A stretch of 64,000 bases of DNA from Elmis aenea (Eukaryota; Arthropoda; Insecta; Coleoptera; Elmidae). This document shows, one piece after another, positions 48,893 through 61,112 of this stretch. Under the pieces are notes generated by a model. That model was not told the origin of the DNA. It searched no databases and worked only from the letters and a program-made list of their open reading frames with translations. The stretch covers positions 40,677,470-40,741,469 of the forward strand of contig OX393578.1 in assembly GCA_947652605.1 (NCBI GenBank), written 5' to 3'. Made by a program: the position numbers and the translations under genes. The number at the start of each line of letters is the position of its first letter. Position 1 is the first letter of the stretch.

Positions 48893-51767
48893 CATAGGCG
48901 AATTTTATGTGTTAAAATTCAAATTAGTTAAGTTTAAATTGTTATCACTTAACATTAAATACGAAAAACGTTAGCTAAAACCACTTTTTAATTCAAATTA
49001 CTATAAGATCCAGTATAACTTAATTCCATTAGTATTCTTTACGTTTAATTTAAAGATAAATGTCATTTTGTTTAAATAAAATTCATGATTTTTTTCACTA
49101 TTGAAACTTAGTTTAATTAAAAAACTGAATAACGTAACAAATTTTTGTAATAAAATTGTAATTTATTTTACGATAACTCCTAAATTTATGCAGTTTTGTT
49201 TAAATATTATGAATGTATTAATATCCGAGTAAAATTACTAGTAGCTTTTATTATTAGCTAAGATTTACATACTCCTAGCTATTTATGAAAAATACAGTAA
49301 ATAGTTTTAACTGCGTTAATCCCAAAGTTGTTGTATTATTTTGATGTTTTTTTAGAGTTCAAAATTTTTCTTTAAACTGTAGTTTGAATATTTTCAAGCA
49401 GCAATTTTATTCTCAACCTCTAGGCTGCGACACCAAGTTGGATCGCCAATGATTGTGGTGTCGTGAAGTTCCGAAAAAGAAATGTGATGTGTCGCTTGCT
49501 GAATTAGCTCAAAATCCAATATAACAAATACATCAGCTTTATAGCTGCTATAAATGAAGGGTTCCCTACAATTAATGTAAATTCATGACTAGTTTGAAGA
49601 GATATGGTTAGTGAAAAATTGAAATCTTAATAATATAAAATTTTATTTAAAAATCGTTTTATTTTTTTAGATAGATCTGTTGTAGAAATGCTGGACCAAT
49701 TTCAAGACTCTCGTCTCTTGGTCACTAAAAGTCTTATTTGTTAATAAAACTTAGTTTATAACAAAGAGGCGAGAGTTTTAAAGCTATTCTAGTAAATTTA
49801 CAAAAAAAAATTAAATATATGTTTAATTTTATTTATCGCCGATTAGGATGGTCGAGCATTGCTTTTTTAAAGGATTATCTCAGTTTAAGATAAGTTTTAA
49901 AGTATTATAACTTTAAACTTATTGTTTAAAAAAAAAACGGTACTGAATGAATTATTTAATCTTGTTCTGACTTTGTCGTACCTACAAAATTCAAAGAATT
50001 TGGTTCTTAAAAGTCTTATAAAACGTTGTACAAATAATTACAAAGTAAAAAAATTGTTTTACATGATAAAATACGCTTAGGCCGACTTAGGAATTTTATC
50101 TTAATCACAATACCACGACGTATTTTACTATTATATAAAAATGAATGTCGAGTATTTTGTAAAAGAACTGCTTAATCTTGTATATTTTCTAAATTTTTAG
50201 CTTGTTTAAGATTATAATCGTTTTTAAAATGATTTTATTCACACAAGTAATGTTATAGAAAAAAGAAGTCTGATAGAAATCGCTAAGTCGTTATTTTAAT
50301 TAAATGATGTATGTTTACAATCACAACAATTAATTACCAAGCTTTAAAATAAAATTATAAACGATGTACAAATATTTAACGGTGAAATTTTGACGTTTGC
50401 CAAACAAGAAATTGCAGTTTGCCGTTAATCTTTGACAGAAGCATATTTAAATTCGAGTGCGTGCTCTCCGTGAACCATAATGTGAGCATTTAGCTAAAGA
50501 TTTTGCCTTGGGCAAAGTCACTACAAATGTTAATCTGACTTAGTATTAGTCGCTGCCGCTTTGGTAACTCCCGAATGGCCTTGTATTTTCATTTAGATTT
50601 ATGTCAGTCCTGACATAAGAATGTACAAACAATAAATTATAATCGTCTGTATTACTTCAATGTGTTGCATTCATTTACATTTTGCTTCTGTGCTGTAATA
50701 ATAATTATTATGTCAATATTTATTCGATAACATCAATAAATACTAAGGATAGATAAATTATGAACTTTTAATGCATATTCCGAGGAAAACATTCAATAAG
50801 AAACACGTGTATCGTTAACTAAGTCGAATATAATGTTATTCGTTTACCTCATTGATTATAGCAAGAAATTGTATAGCTTTTTACCACGACAGATTATTAA
50901 GTAATCCAAATACCCATGAAAAAAAGATACTATAAATCAGAGATTCATCTAAAACGTATCCATATTTTGTTTAAATTGAGCGGTGTGCAAAATACTCCTA
51001 CACAGCGGATTTAATTTTATATCAGATTCAAAATGCCTTCACATAAAAACTTTTCAAATGTGTGAGAAAAAAACTTAAAAGATCCATGTTGCTAAAATAA
51101 ACACTTTAAAAGTATGCACTCTGCTATTGTCGTAAATAAGAATTTAGTCCTATCTCTTGTAGATTTTTTAAATAATCTAACATTAACCACTTCTTTAAAA
51201 TTACTTTTAAATCCTTCTGCATATATTCAATTTACAACATTCCTTTAGCATTCCAAAAAACTTTTTCAGAAGTGGGGAGCTCTGAATGTACTCCAGTTTT
51301 ATGGGAGAGTCCCAGTAAATTACCCAGGTGCCTTCTAAAACCAATTTACCTAATCTGTAAGACATTCAAACAGTCTTGAAAAATTCCGTTACTGCAAAGT
51401 TTTTGCTTTGGTGAACATTTTACTGTTTTTTTACTGTAGGTAGAACATTTTACTCAAAAAAGTTGTTCAAGCAAGATTTTAATTTAAAATATATTTTAAG
51501 AACGACGTTGTGTAATAAGCAAAAAAAGCAAATATAAAAATAAAAGAAAATTAAAAATCTAGTGCGTTCGCACAACTAAACAGAGTTTGCTAAAAAAGTA
51601 ATATTATACAAAAAAAAGTTATAATAAAACCATTTAGTATTTTTAACTTTAAACTTTGGGTTTTACTCGCTTTTGCGTATTTTATTAAAATTTTTATTGT
51701 AAAATTTTGATATTCTAAGCCTGACTAAAACTCCGTAAGTTTTAATTACTTGCAACAAATAGCAAAG
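48893..51767. other. AT-rich sequence with two short hairpins
   Basis: CGACACCA at 49428-49435 pairs perfectly with TGGTGTCG at 49456-49463. GACTCTCGTCTCTTGG near 49708 is mirrored by CAAAGAGGCGAGAGTT near 49762, enclosing an AT-rich loop, and may be a tiny MITE. Otherwise nothing was recognised. Confidence 0.4.
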
Positions 51768-51835
51768 GCACTGATTCTCAACCCGTGGGGTGCGCCCCCT
51801 GAGAATAACGCTAAACATCTAAAGGGGGAGCGTGA
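51768..51835 (+). mobile_element. Solitary left end of a hAT-like element
   Basis: CACTGATTCTCAACCCGTGG followed by GTGCGCCCCCTGAGAAT is a typical hAT left terminus (compare the ends at 11635, 15633 and 36126). The corresponding right end was not found downstream, so the element is truncated or decayed. Confidence 0.55.
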
Positions 51836-53785
51836 AGAAAATTGAAAATTAAAAACAAAACTATTTATTAAAATAACAACAAAAAATACAATAACATAAA
51901 ATACATTCTGGAAATTACAGCAGTCATTCATCTAATAAGTTCTTAGTGAAGTCTTTTAGATTTCAATGTATTTTAAAGTTTACATTAACAAAACAAGGTA
52001 TTAACAAAATTACACATGCAAAAATAAAGCACTTGGCGAAAGAACGGTTGAGAAATGAAAACATATTAAGCGTTTTGGCAAAACAAATAGATTGGAAGGG
52101 GGGAGGAGAAAAAATTACATAAAAAAGGGGGGTACAATAAAATTAATTTAGAAAAGTTGGCGTAAATACAAAAAAAAATAATAAAAACTGCTTTTTTTCT
52201 GTTAATTTACATAATTTATTAAACTTTATTTTCTAAATAAATGTAACCTATCAACTTAAAACTTGTGTCGTTGTTAAATCACTTTTGAATTCTACTACCA
52301 CAACACGTTATTGCAAAACTTCCGAGCCTTATAGTAACAGGTATATTAATTACGGTATATTTAAAATACCTACAAAAAATGTTGACAATAAAACATGTCC
52401 AAGAATATATACTACACAATACTTTACAGTAAACATAAATAAGATAATAATAACTTCGCATTATTAAAAAATATACGCAAGCTTAACTTTAGAACTAAAA
52501 ACAATAAATTCTGTAAACAAATTTCTAGTAGAGCATGATATCACTTACAGAAAGCAGTTACTTAAAAAACCCATTCGAACTTATTTGGAACTTTCTACAA
52601 TATAAACATCAACAAATAGCTGATAAGTGAATAATTTAAGATAAAATCGGACACTACAAAGTGAAACATCGCCAGTATTTTGTTTACACAGAAGATTATT
52701 ACGGTAGTATATGCTTGTTTTGTTTTCGTTTTACATTTTTTACGCTTTTATTCGGTTTTTTTTTAAAGTTAAACAGAAACTTAAAACATCAGATGTACAT
52801 CCATTAGTTGCGACCGGTCGTTGAAAAATTTATCTTAAGTGCGGAGTATTTCTTACGCGGTTCAAAATAGTTCATAAATCTCGAGACAGTTTTATATTAA
52901 ACTACACATTTTTCAACGCTAACTTACTAGGCTTGTTGCTATAATTTATCTAATATCGCGTACAAAACTGTTTTTAAAAGAAAGTTTTCCCAGTGACAAT
53001 TTAATATTGTGTTTCAGTTAGCAGATATCATTACCGCCTTGAATACGTCGTTTGTTTTTAGATGTAATAAACAGTTTTAGGAAATATTTACTTATTTTTG
53101 TTTGGAGTTGTAGTAAAGCACACATTTTTATAAAAAAAAATCCCTACTAATTCCAATAAAAATATAAATCATTAACCACAGTCTCCATAATAGCATTATA
53201 ACTTATTAATTTGTCTGTTTATGTAAATTATTAATTTCTGTTGCTAATTTTTTGTAATATAATACTTTGTAACAGAGAAAAAGTTATGATGATAATGAAA
53301 GATATTTTATTTTCATATATTTCTTATCTAGGGTATATCGAAAAAATTTGGTACATCAACAAAAAAATTGCTTCTTGCTTGTTTAAGGGGCGATTGTACG
53401 ATATTGAATTTATACGATACTTAAATGCTAATAATAAATTTAAAAAATGTGCTTCTTCATTTAAACTTTTTAAAGTTTATTTGAACACAGTTTTAGATTT
53501 GTTTTTTATAAATTTCATGCAAAAGACGAGCCTCACTTTTTATTCACCATAATATTTAATTCATTGTATCAAAATGTATTAAACAATAATTTGATTTTAT
53601 AAAACTGATTTTTTTAAGTGTAGATACCAAAAATTATGAAGTCTTTAAGATCGAAATTAATTTGTGCAAAAAACAAGTAATTTTTAAAATAATTACAGTT
53701 TTATTATTACAATATTTAAGGGAGACGCTAGCACAGAACTACACTTTGGAGAAATATTCTTTTAAATTGTTTTGGTTTTAAATAC
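51836..53785. other. AT-rich sequence, nothing recognised
   Basis: The 103-codon plus-strand frame at 53241-53552 is lysine/phenylalanine/isoleucine-rich, as expected of chance frames in AT-rich DNA, with no recognisable domain. Nothing else was supported. Confidence 0.4.
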
Positions 53786-53793
53786 TATTAAAA

Positions 53794-54029
53794 CAGTGTT
53801 CACCAAAAAATGGTACGCCTACCCCTTGGGCACGCTAAACAGTTTCAAGGGGTACTCGGCAATTTTTTTAATTCACTTAAGCATTTTTTAGCTGTAGAAA
53901 TCTAGCTAGATATAAACAGTATTATTTAAAACTACCCCAATCTAGTCCTATATTCGGCCGAGAGGGGTAAGCCGGTAAGACTTAACTCTCAAAAGGGGTA
54001 CGAGATGATTGTAAGTTTGGTAAAGACTG
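53794..54029. mobile_element. hAT-like MITE, weak TSD
   Basis: The ends CAGTGTTCACCAAAAAATGG and AAGTTTGGTAAAGACTG can be paired with mismatches. Inside each are GGGGTAC/GTACCCC-type sequences. The flanks TATTAAAA and CTATAAAA are only partly alike. A short tandem ATTACTTCGGTGC doublet follows at about 54040-54066. Confidence 0.6.
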
Positions 54030-54037
54030 CTATAAAA

Positions 54038-55414
54038 TAATTACTTCGGTGCATTACTTCGGTGCATAAGAATGTAATTAAATGGTTACTTTGGTAAAAA
54101 GTATTGAATATCTCAACAACTACGGAGTTTAAACATAGGACATCCCCTATAAAAATTGAAGAGGAGAAAAAGGCTATCGAAATAAAATAAGAGTAGTTAC
54201 ATTTGGAAAAAAGGAGTTATATCACTTTGAAGTTTGGCATTTTTTGTGAACACCCAGTATCACTTAATTCAAACTTTTTATTACCAAAATGTTGCTCTTT
54301 AACCGGACTAATATTATTGCTAAAACTAATTTCTTAACTTCACAAAGCGAGGTCGCCACGATTTTTTAATGTTAAGCCTCGTAAGATTTTTCGGAAAAAA
54401 AATTATAAGTTGGCAACACTGACACAAAATCAAAAAGTGAACAGACATTAATGTAGAAGTTAAAAAAATGACATCGGAAGACTTAAAAAGATAAAAGGTT
54501 TGTTTTTAAAAAAATTTGTTTTATTGTAGCGCAAAAATGGGACATCCTGTATGGCTAAAAATAATTTTACGATGTAGATCTTTTCAAACCAATAATTTTA
54601 TGTCCTAACGCTTTTTTTTCTATCTCCTTCTGGCGGGGTGCTAGGAAAGCCCGACGTACTGTTGCAGGACCCTGTATAGTAGTAGTGTTTTGTCCCAAAA
54701 ATCGTTTAAAAGGAAGTCATTATATTTGGGCGTAGTACCCCAGAGTACCGAAAGGTACCCAAAGAAAGCTTTTATTTCAACTAACTATGAGCCCCAAATT
54801 TGTACACGCTTTATACAAAAACCCATAAATGAATAATCTGGCGAATTTAAAAACCAATAAATTCACTTAATTACATAAACTTTTGCTTTGTATTTAATAA
54901 GTACGTAATACTAATAAGCTAGCGCACATTGTTTATTACAGATCCTGCAGATTTAGTAATTCAATAAGCATATGGCAATTTAAGTTACAAGTCACGTAAA
55001 CAACCAGTTGTATTTAATTATAAATGTTTTAAGTGTTTCATGTTTAAAACAGACTGCACCTTAATGGTAGTAAGTGCCATTCATATCGAATAAAAGGCAA
55101 GCGGGTCATTTAGAAAAAATCAATGATTGCAAAGTGTGATTGCAGCTTTAAAACAAATTATAAGTGCACCAATCACGAAGTGATTTTTTCAGCCATGGAA
55201 ATTAATGGCTACATATAATCTAACTTAATGGCATGCATCCTTTACTCTATTTTACATAAGTATGGTTACAAACCTGTAATCGATATGACATATACAGGGT
55301 TAGGATAAAGTCTCAGAACGATCGACGATGTTAGTGATTTTCAAACCTTTTTCTTAATTGGTCTAGAATACCTATACGGTCAAAAATGAAGAGTTTATTG
55401 ATATTTTTCACTTT
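54038..55414. other. AT-rich sequence with solitary termini
   Basis: GTGAACACCCAG|TA (about 54247), GGGACATCCTG|TA (about 54540) and CAGGACCCTG|TA (about 54664) are unpaired right ends of TA-inserting elements. TATACAGGGTTAGG at about 55292 looks like a left end. No frame is supported. Confidence 0.45.
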
Positions 55415-55552
55415 TTATGCAATTTCGGCTTAGCAGAAAATGATTCCAACTTAAATATTTTCAATATTCTGAATCTGTAAATAAAAAACTGTACCGGGTG
55501 TTGAATTTAAAAAAATAAGTTTGGGCCGTTTTCTGCTAAACCGGAAATGCAA
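55415..55552. repeat. Diverged foldback relic
   Basis: ATTTCGGCTTAGCAGAAAAT (about 55423) is mirrored by TTTTCTGCTAAACCGGAAAT (about 55529). The outer right part includes TACCGGGTGTTGAATTT. It is a small, diverged relative of the foldback family at 5891, with the central CCGG motif altered. Confidence 0.5.
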
Positions 55553-55605
55553 AAAATTTAAAACGTAATTGATAAAGTTTTTATCTGTGACCATAGGTAT
55601 GTATA

Positions 55606-56374
55606 GGGGAGGTAGGGGTAATGGCGCCCACTTAAGCGAAAAAATTCATATATTCTAAACCGTAAAAGCAATTACGCTGAAATTAGAGGTTATTGTTGCC
55701 AAAACATTACTAAGTGTTCGGGTTAAGTCAATTTTGATTAAACCTTAAAGAACAAAAACTTATTAATAATTTAAAAACATGTAAGTGAGCGGAATTACCC
55801 GCCTGCTAGTGGGTAATGGCGCTCACCTATTTTATGTGTAAACATTTTTGGATATTGATATTCCAGGATGCTTTACCAGTTGTTCTTTTAGTTGTACGAG
55901 GCATTGTGCACAATTACTATGAGAAAATACAAATTAAATTATATAAAAATATCAATGAGGGTAATGCCACTCACCGAGCGTTATTACTGTAGCTAATTCA
56001 GCGCCATTACCCCCTGTTGCACAATTGTCTAAATTCGGTATTTTACAAAACTAGCCTTGAATTAAAAAAAAAACTTTATATGGTCACTCCTGCTAAAAAT
56101 GACACAAATTTCATAGGAGACCAAAGCACAAACTCAAATTAGACCAATTGAGCTACTTACAGTTTTTTTTTGTAGGCGATTTCTTATATGAAAATGTTAA
56201 AAATTACACACATTCAATTAACTTACGTTTTATGGTGAAATAAGTTTTTTTACTTACGGCATTGTGTTTATTAGAACGAAAGCTAGGTGGCTGCTAAGTT
56301 TCACTTTTAAATATTTGAAAACTGGCGCAAAATGAGCGCAATTACCCACTGAGCGTCATTATCCCTATCTCCCA
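55606..56374. mobile_element. TA-flanked mariner-like element C
   Basis: It begins GGGGAGGTAGGGGTAATGGC and ends GCGTCATTATCCCTATCTCC, flanked by TA (55604-55605 and 56375-56376, with one terminal mismatch). The TIR core GGTAATGGCGC, or its complement, recurs internally near 55812, 55960 and 55998. The architecture parallels elements A and B (GGGGA terminus, TA target, internal copies of the terminal motif), but the sequence differs. There is no transposase frame. Confidence 0.72.
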
Positions 56375-57119
56375 TAAGTCAAATTAAAAAAAAAAAGGTT
56401 TGAGGTAACTAAGATAACTGACTGTTTGGAACTTTGTCCTATAGGAAGCACAAACAAAATGTTTTAAGAGCATGCGTAAATAAACCTTATTGTAATTTTA
56501 GTATACAAGTTTTGAAAACTTTGTGGTTATTATTTTGTTAAGTTCCTTTATTTGTTCGCAATTTTCGTTATTTTTAGCACTTGGCGCACATACTTTTGTT
56601 CTGATTGTGTTTAGGAAAAGCATTTATATTTCCGGGATAATATTTAGGTCAAAATAAGCCATAAGTATACTGATACATGTTTTGCGTAAAAACTTTACTT
56701 CCGGTCTGACCTGAAGACATTTCAACTTTTAGTGCATAATAACTCTTCTCAACGAAAATTTTATTATTTTGAAATGAAATAAATTTTCTAAAAAATTAAC
56801 GAAGTTTTTGTTTATTACACCCCCAGTTTTTTTTACCTCTAGTAATTCTCAACATACTCAGCTTTTATTAAATGTAAGTACAACAGTTTTGTTTACCTAT
56901 ACAAGGTACATTGAAATGTTTAATTTCTTATTGTCATATTTCTTTGGGTTTTTCACATTTTTATAAATTCTCACTTGTAGTAGGTATATCGTTGGAACAA
57001 AATTTTTATTTAAACTTCGAAGATACAAATATGTATAAACAGAAAATTCGATTTGAACTTCAAAATTTTATATCACACATACAGACACAAGATATACATA
57101 ACACGGCTTGTGTTTCGTA
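56375..57119. other. AT-rich sequence with a CCGG hairpin fragment
   Basis: CTTCCGGTCTGACCTGAAG at 56698-56716 is a hairpin that looks like a diverged core of the foldback family. The rest is unrecognised. Confidence 0.4.
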
Positions 57120-57340
57120 CGGGATACTCGGTAAAAAAAAAAAAATTGAAAAATTGAAATTTACGAACATCTCCTGGGAGATCACCATCTCCTTAAAAGG
57201 AAGCGATGTCTGTCCGATAGATGGTTTGGAAATGTCGGTGAAGGAGGAAGTGGAAAAACCCTGCAAAAGTTTCCCCCTGGTCAATTTAAGACAGTCGCTG
57301 TGCACCTCCCTTTCTGAATTATTCTTTTCGAAAACGTAAC
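57120..57340. other. GC-richer open region of unknown nature
   Basis: From about 57165 to 57320 base composition is near even and two plus-strand frames are open. One ends a 142-codon frame (56911-57339) with WEITISLKGSDVCPIDG. The other reads HLLGDHHLLKRKRCLSD, then RWFGNVGEGGSGKTLQKF. The minus strand is also open (57060-57305). This is unlike the surrounding AT-rich DNA. I recognise no family. It could be an exon, an old repeat or a captured sequence. The GxxxxGKT string in the second frame is probably fortuitous. Confidence 0.3.
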
Positions 57341-57541
57341 AATAAAATATCTGTTAACTGATAATATTCATTTTTATTTCAGGTTTCCTTTAAAAATGCA
57401 ATCAATACCCAGATAACCGGTTAACCAGGTAGTTTGGCAAAATATTACTCGAATATCCGTGTACCAAACAATCGAGTAATTTGGAAGCACTAAACACGGC
57501 CTCTTATGATTCAAACAATTTAAAAATCATACTCCTAGAAG

Positions 57542-57947
57542 CACGGTCTACTACGCAGGTTAGGAAGCCTGTCAAAAAATCAGGTACTTTTTGACATAAA
57601 TTTCCGCTAGATGACGATACGTCTAAGAACCATTCGCTATACTATCCGTTAGATGGCGATAAGTCTAAGAACCTGTGCTTGCACAGGTGGAATCTTATTT
57701 TGAAGAAAATTGACTTAAAAATTCGGTAAAAACATTTTAATATAATATATATCCTCTGATTGTATACATTCGAATTTGGCGAATTTTTTAAGCGAAAGCC
57801 TATAAATCTCGCTGACTAACTATCAAAATCTTGTAGGTACACGAACCGGTTCTTAGACTTATCGCCATCTAGCGATAATTTACGGAACTAGTTACCGGCC
57901 TCAGTCGGTTTTATATGGGAGTTTCCCAACCTGTGCAGTAGACCGTG
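57542..57947. mobile_element. hAT-like element with internal 27-bp repeats, exact TSD
   Basis: The ends CACGGTCTACTACGCAGG and CCTGTGCAGTAGACCGTG form the inverted repeat. CCTAGAAG is duplicated exactly at 57534-57541 and 57948-57955. A 27-base motif (core AGATGGCGATAAGTCTAAGA) occurs at 57605-57631 and 57647-57673, and inverted at 57848-57874. A perfect hairpin ACCTGTGC/GCACAGGT sits at 57671-57688. It has no coding capacity. Confidence 0.9.
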
Positions 57948-57955
57948 CCTAGAAG

Positions 57956-58317
57956 CAATTTGAAAACGGATCATCATATTTCCATATTTGTGATATTATT
58001 TTTCAAACGACATTTAAAAAAAAATTTGCAATCATTTTGTAATTTATGAAGGAACTTAATTTCATTTATATTGGAAGCACTTCAACGGTAAATTTTCATT
58101 TTTAAGCATATTGTTGGCTTGTACTTTAATTTCTTAGTTAGATATGCTTTTATTCTATAACAAAAGGTTAAAAACTGGAGTTTTAAAAATACTGCGTTAA
58201 ACAAACTAATACTTTCAAATCCAATTCTCATCCTTTTTTGGCATAAGCTATTTAAATGTGCGGAATTTACCAAACTATCAATAAATATAAATTATGAACA
58301 CCATTTAACAGTGTATA
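57956..58317. other. AT-rich sequence, nothing recognised
   Basis: The minus-strand frame 58082-58273 has no recognisable motif. Confidence 0.4.
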
Positions 58318-58410
58318 TGAGTTGTTTCAGGGTTGGAACCCCGTCGTACGTTTCTTCATAACCGATGTTTCGTCCACCTTTATCGGGGACATCTTCAGAG
58401 TTGTTGGTTG
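58318..58410 (-). other. Penelope-like terminal fragment with hammerhead-like core
   Basis: On the minus strand the sequence CTGAAGATGTCC, an 11-base loop and GGACGAAAC resembles the hammerhead ribozyme core CUGANGA, stem II, GAAAC. Hammerheads of this kind are known in the terminal repeats of Penelope-like retroelements. GUCC/GGAC gives a four-pair stem II. An extra U follows CUGAAGA, and a convincing stem III with cleavage site is not visible, so the motif is probably decayed. No reverse transcriptase was found nearby. Confidence 0.45.
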
Positions 58411-61112
58411 TTGGTTAAACAGCAGTTTGTAGTTTATAGGAATACAATGGTATAAATCTAAGCAGACGTTGTTGCAGAATTTTTAATGCGATCACTCTGG
58501 AAAATGTTCTGCTAACCCTGGAGGGGTTCGCGAACTACTGAATGGAAATCTTCGCGTTAGATAAATTTATCCCAAAAGACTCCTGTATGAGATTGTTCCA
58601 ATGTATCAGTTTTTGCAACGAAACAAACAGCCATCAAGCAATATTACAAAAAGAACATCAGCTGCATAAACTATTTGTTCATTATTTGTTAAAAACCAGT
58701 CACAACACATTTATTTATTACATCGGCATGCCGCATCTGTCTTCATACAAAACGTTCGACAAGCTTCATATTTGTTACCATATGTAAAGAAAAATTTTAC
58801 AAGTACATTCTGGCATGAATCGCTGTCGGAATGAATAAATCGTGCCGGTGAGTTGGTTACTCTCTTCCTTTTTCAAATGGGTGTCATTGTCTTGCATATC
58901 ACTATCCGTTAATGCATTCTAGTTGCCCATTAAAGCGGTAAATATGACGTATTTTTACTAGTCTTATTCCCACGCGATATAATAAATTGGTGTACACACC
59001 TAATTGGAAGGAACAAGAACAGTTGTAAAACGTAACACCACTTACACAAAGTACTACAGGACAGACAGAGCATTTTTACTAAGTGATGCTACAACAGCTT
59101 ATGGTCAGACACTTGATGTAATGCGCAGCTCTCTAAAATATTTTCTATTAATACAAAAAATTCTAATTCGACGACTGCTTCGGTTATAAATGATATTATA
59201 TTTATATTTATAGGCGCCTAAGAAATTGCTTACACCGTTTAAAGCAAGGTATTTATTACTACCGATATACTATGTCGAATATATTGATTGGATAAATTGA
59301 AAGACAAAACACGTATTTTATTGAAGTTAACTATAACTCCAAAGCAAAGTTATGTAACTTGCCTTATAGAATTTTATTTTTCCTTAAGAAAACCTTCTTT
59401 ACTATTGTTGGTACATTTTACATAGGTTAGGTATCATAATAAAACGAATAGACCAAGATTTATTAAAGTATTGACGCATGTAACGGGTTTTCTTTAGAAT
59501 TAGATAAGCTGCAATTTAGATTGCTAAAGGATTTAGAAATTCATTGCAGTACTTAGTAGTTTTTTATACATTCTTCTCAACACTAATAAACAGAAGAACC
59601 GCTAAAATATCTCTACGCAAATTTCAAACATACAAAGGATAATAATTTGTACAGTTTTTTATTCCAGCGTTAACGTAAAGCCAGATAATTCTGGTTTGGT
59701 TACATTAACGAGTAAACTTAAAATATTGAACGCTAACAACATTCAGTAATCCCAAATTAGCAATAATCCGAATTTAAACAATGAGCCTCAAAAATTCAGT
59801 CGATATTAATCTTATAAAGACATGACCAAAGAAAATACTGTGTAGGTACCCTCTTTAAATAATTTTTAAGAAAATAAATTGTTAATTACTTTAATTTAAA
59901 AACGTTTGATACTTCCAAAGATGTTGTTTTTTTTATATAGAACATTCCATTACATAATCATAAAAATTTATCTTATTAAGATAAAAATATTAACTTTCTA
60001 TTGTTTCTGTTCATAATGCTTATAACCATTCAAATAAATTTCTATTGATAACAATATTGTTATGTGAATATGATGAATACACATAATATGCTTAGTTTTA
60101 TAATAAACAAATGCAAATATATTTTTTTTAAATTACCTACTGAATTCTTTGCAATGCATTTATTGGATATACCTACACATATGGGTATGTAAGATACTGC
60201 GGACTAATTGGCATTTCCGTCAATTTAAAATAATTTTATCAAAAATATTCGCAATAGGTTTAATTTATCAATCAAATTAAAATAAAACGTGTGTTTGTAC
60301 AATGAATGATTTGTATTGTTTAGAAAAACATTTTAATCATAGCAATAAAAAACTTTAATCGGGTAAAACGAGTTTTTAAGTAGTAAAAATAAAAATTTAA
60401 AACCTCCATGTGTCACGTATGATTAATCAACAAGCAACAAGTATAAGTAAGAACGTTATTGAGGAACAATGGACTTGTAGGACGAATTACTTTCAATTTT
60501 TAAGCAAGTCTTAATCTTGACGTTAGTTTCATTCTAAGAAATTATTTATGTTCGTTTTATTAAAGACATCTAGACGCTAGATAAACTACATTCAATAATT
60601 GTTAATTTAAATGGAAGGGCACCTTCATAGGAAAATTTAGTAATTTAAAAAGATATTAGATAAAACTTAAAAATACTTAGAACCTGCTCGCTTACATGTG
60701 TGTTTGTGATATTACAGAAATGCCTGAATAAGCTACATCATCTTATGCCCAACTGAATGTTCTAATTTTTGACTGATCCATGTTTGGTGAAAAAAGAAAC
60801 TCTTAAAAGTCTATACAAGTTCTCCCTGAGATCAATTTCATCTTGAATAATTCGTTTATTTTCTCTTTAATATAACCACTTCAAGCTTTGAAAAACTTGC
60901 GTCAAACGTATTCAATATTTTCAGTTAGCAGAAAGACACTATTTAACTTTTGTTCTTCAAATGGCACCAGTATGGCTTATTATCAAAATTAGATCGTAAT
61001 TTCTTATTATTTTCAATCATTCTATCTTTTAAATCTTTTGATAATGATATTTTCTGGAAAAATATCAAATCTATCAGGTGTCAGTAAGGCTATGAAGACA
61101 CAGTTTGTGTCT
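58411..61112. other. AT-rich sequence with one hAT-like end
   Basis: GGAGGGGTTCGCGAACTACTG at 58520-58540 resembles the right end of a hAT element; the left end was not seen. Frames at 58542-58787 and 59004-59189 are unrecognised. From 59200 to 61112 nothing stands out. Confidence 0.4.

Noticed and set aside
57222..57250. Walker A (P-loop) motif GEGGSGKT in one plus-strand frame
   Set aside because: It is a single short match with no following Walker B or family context, in a region open in several frames. It is probably chance.
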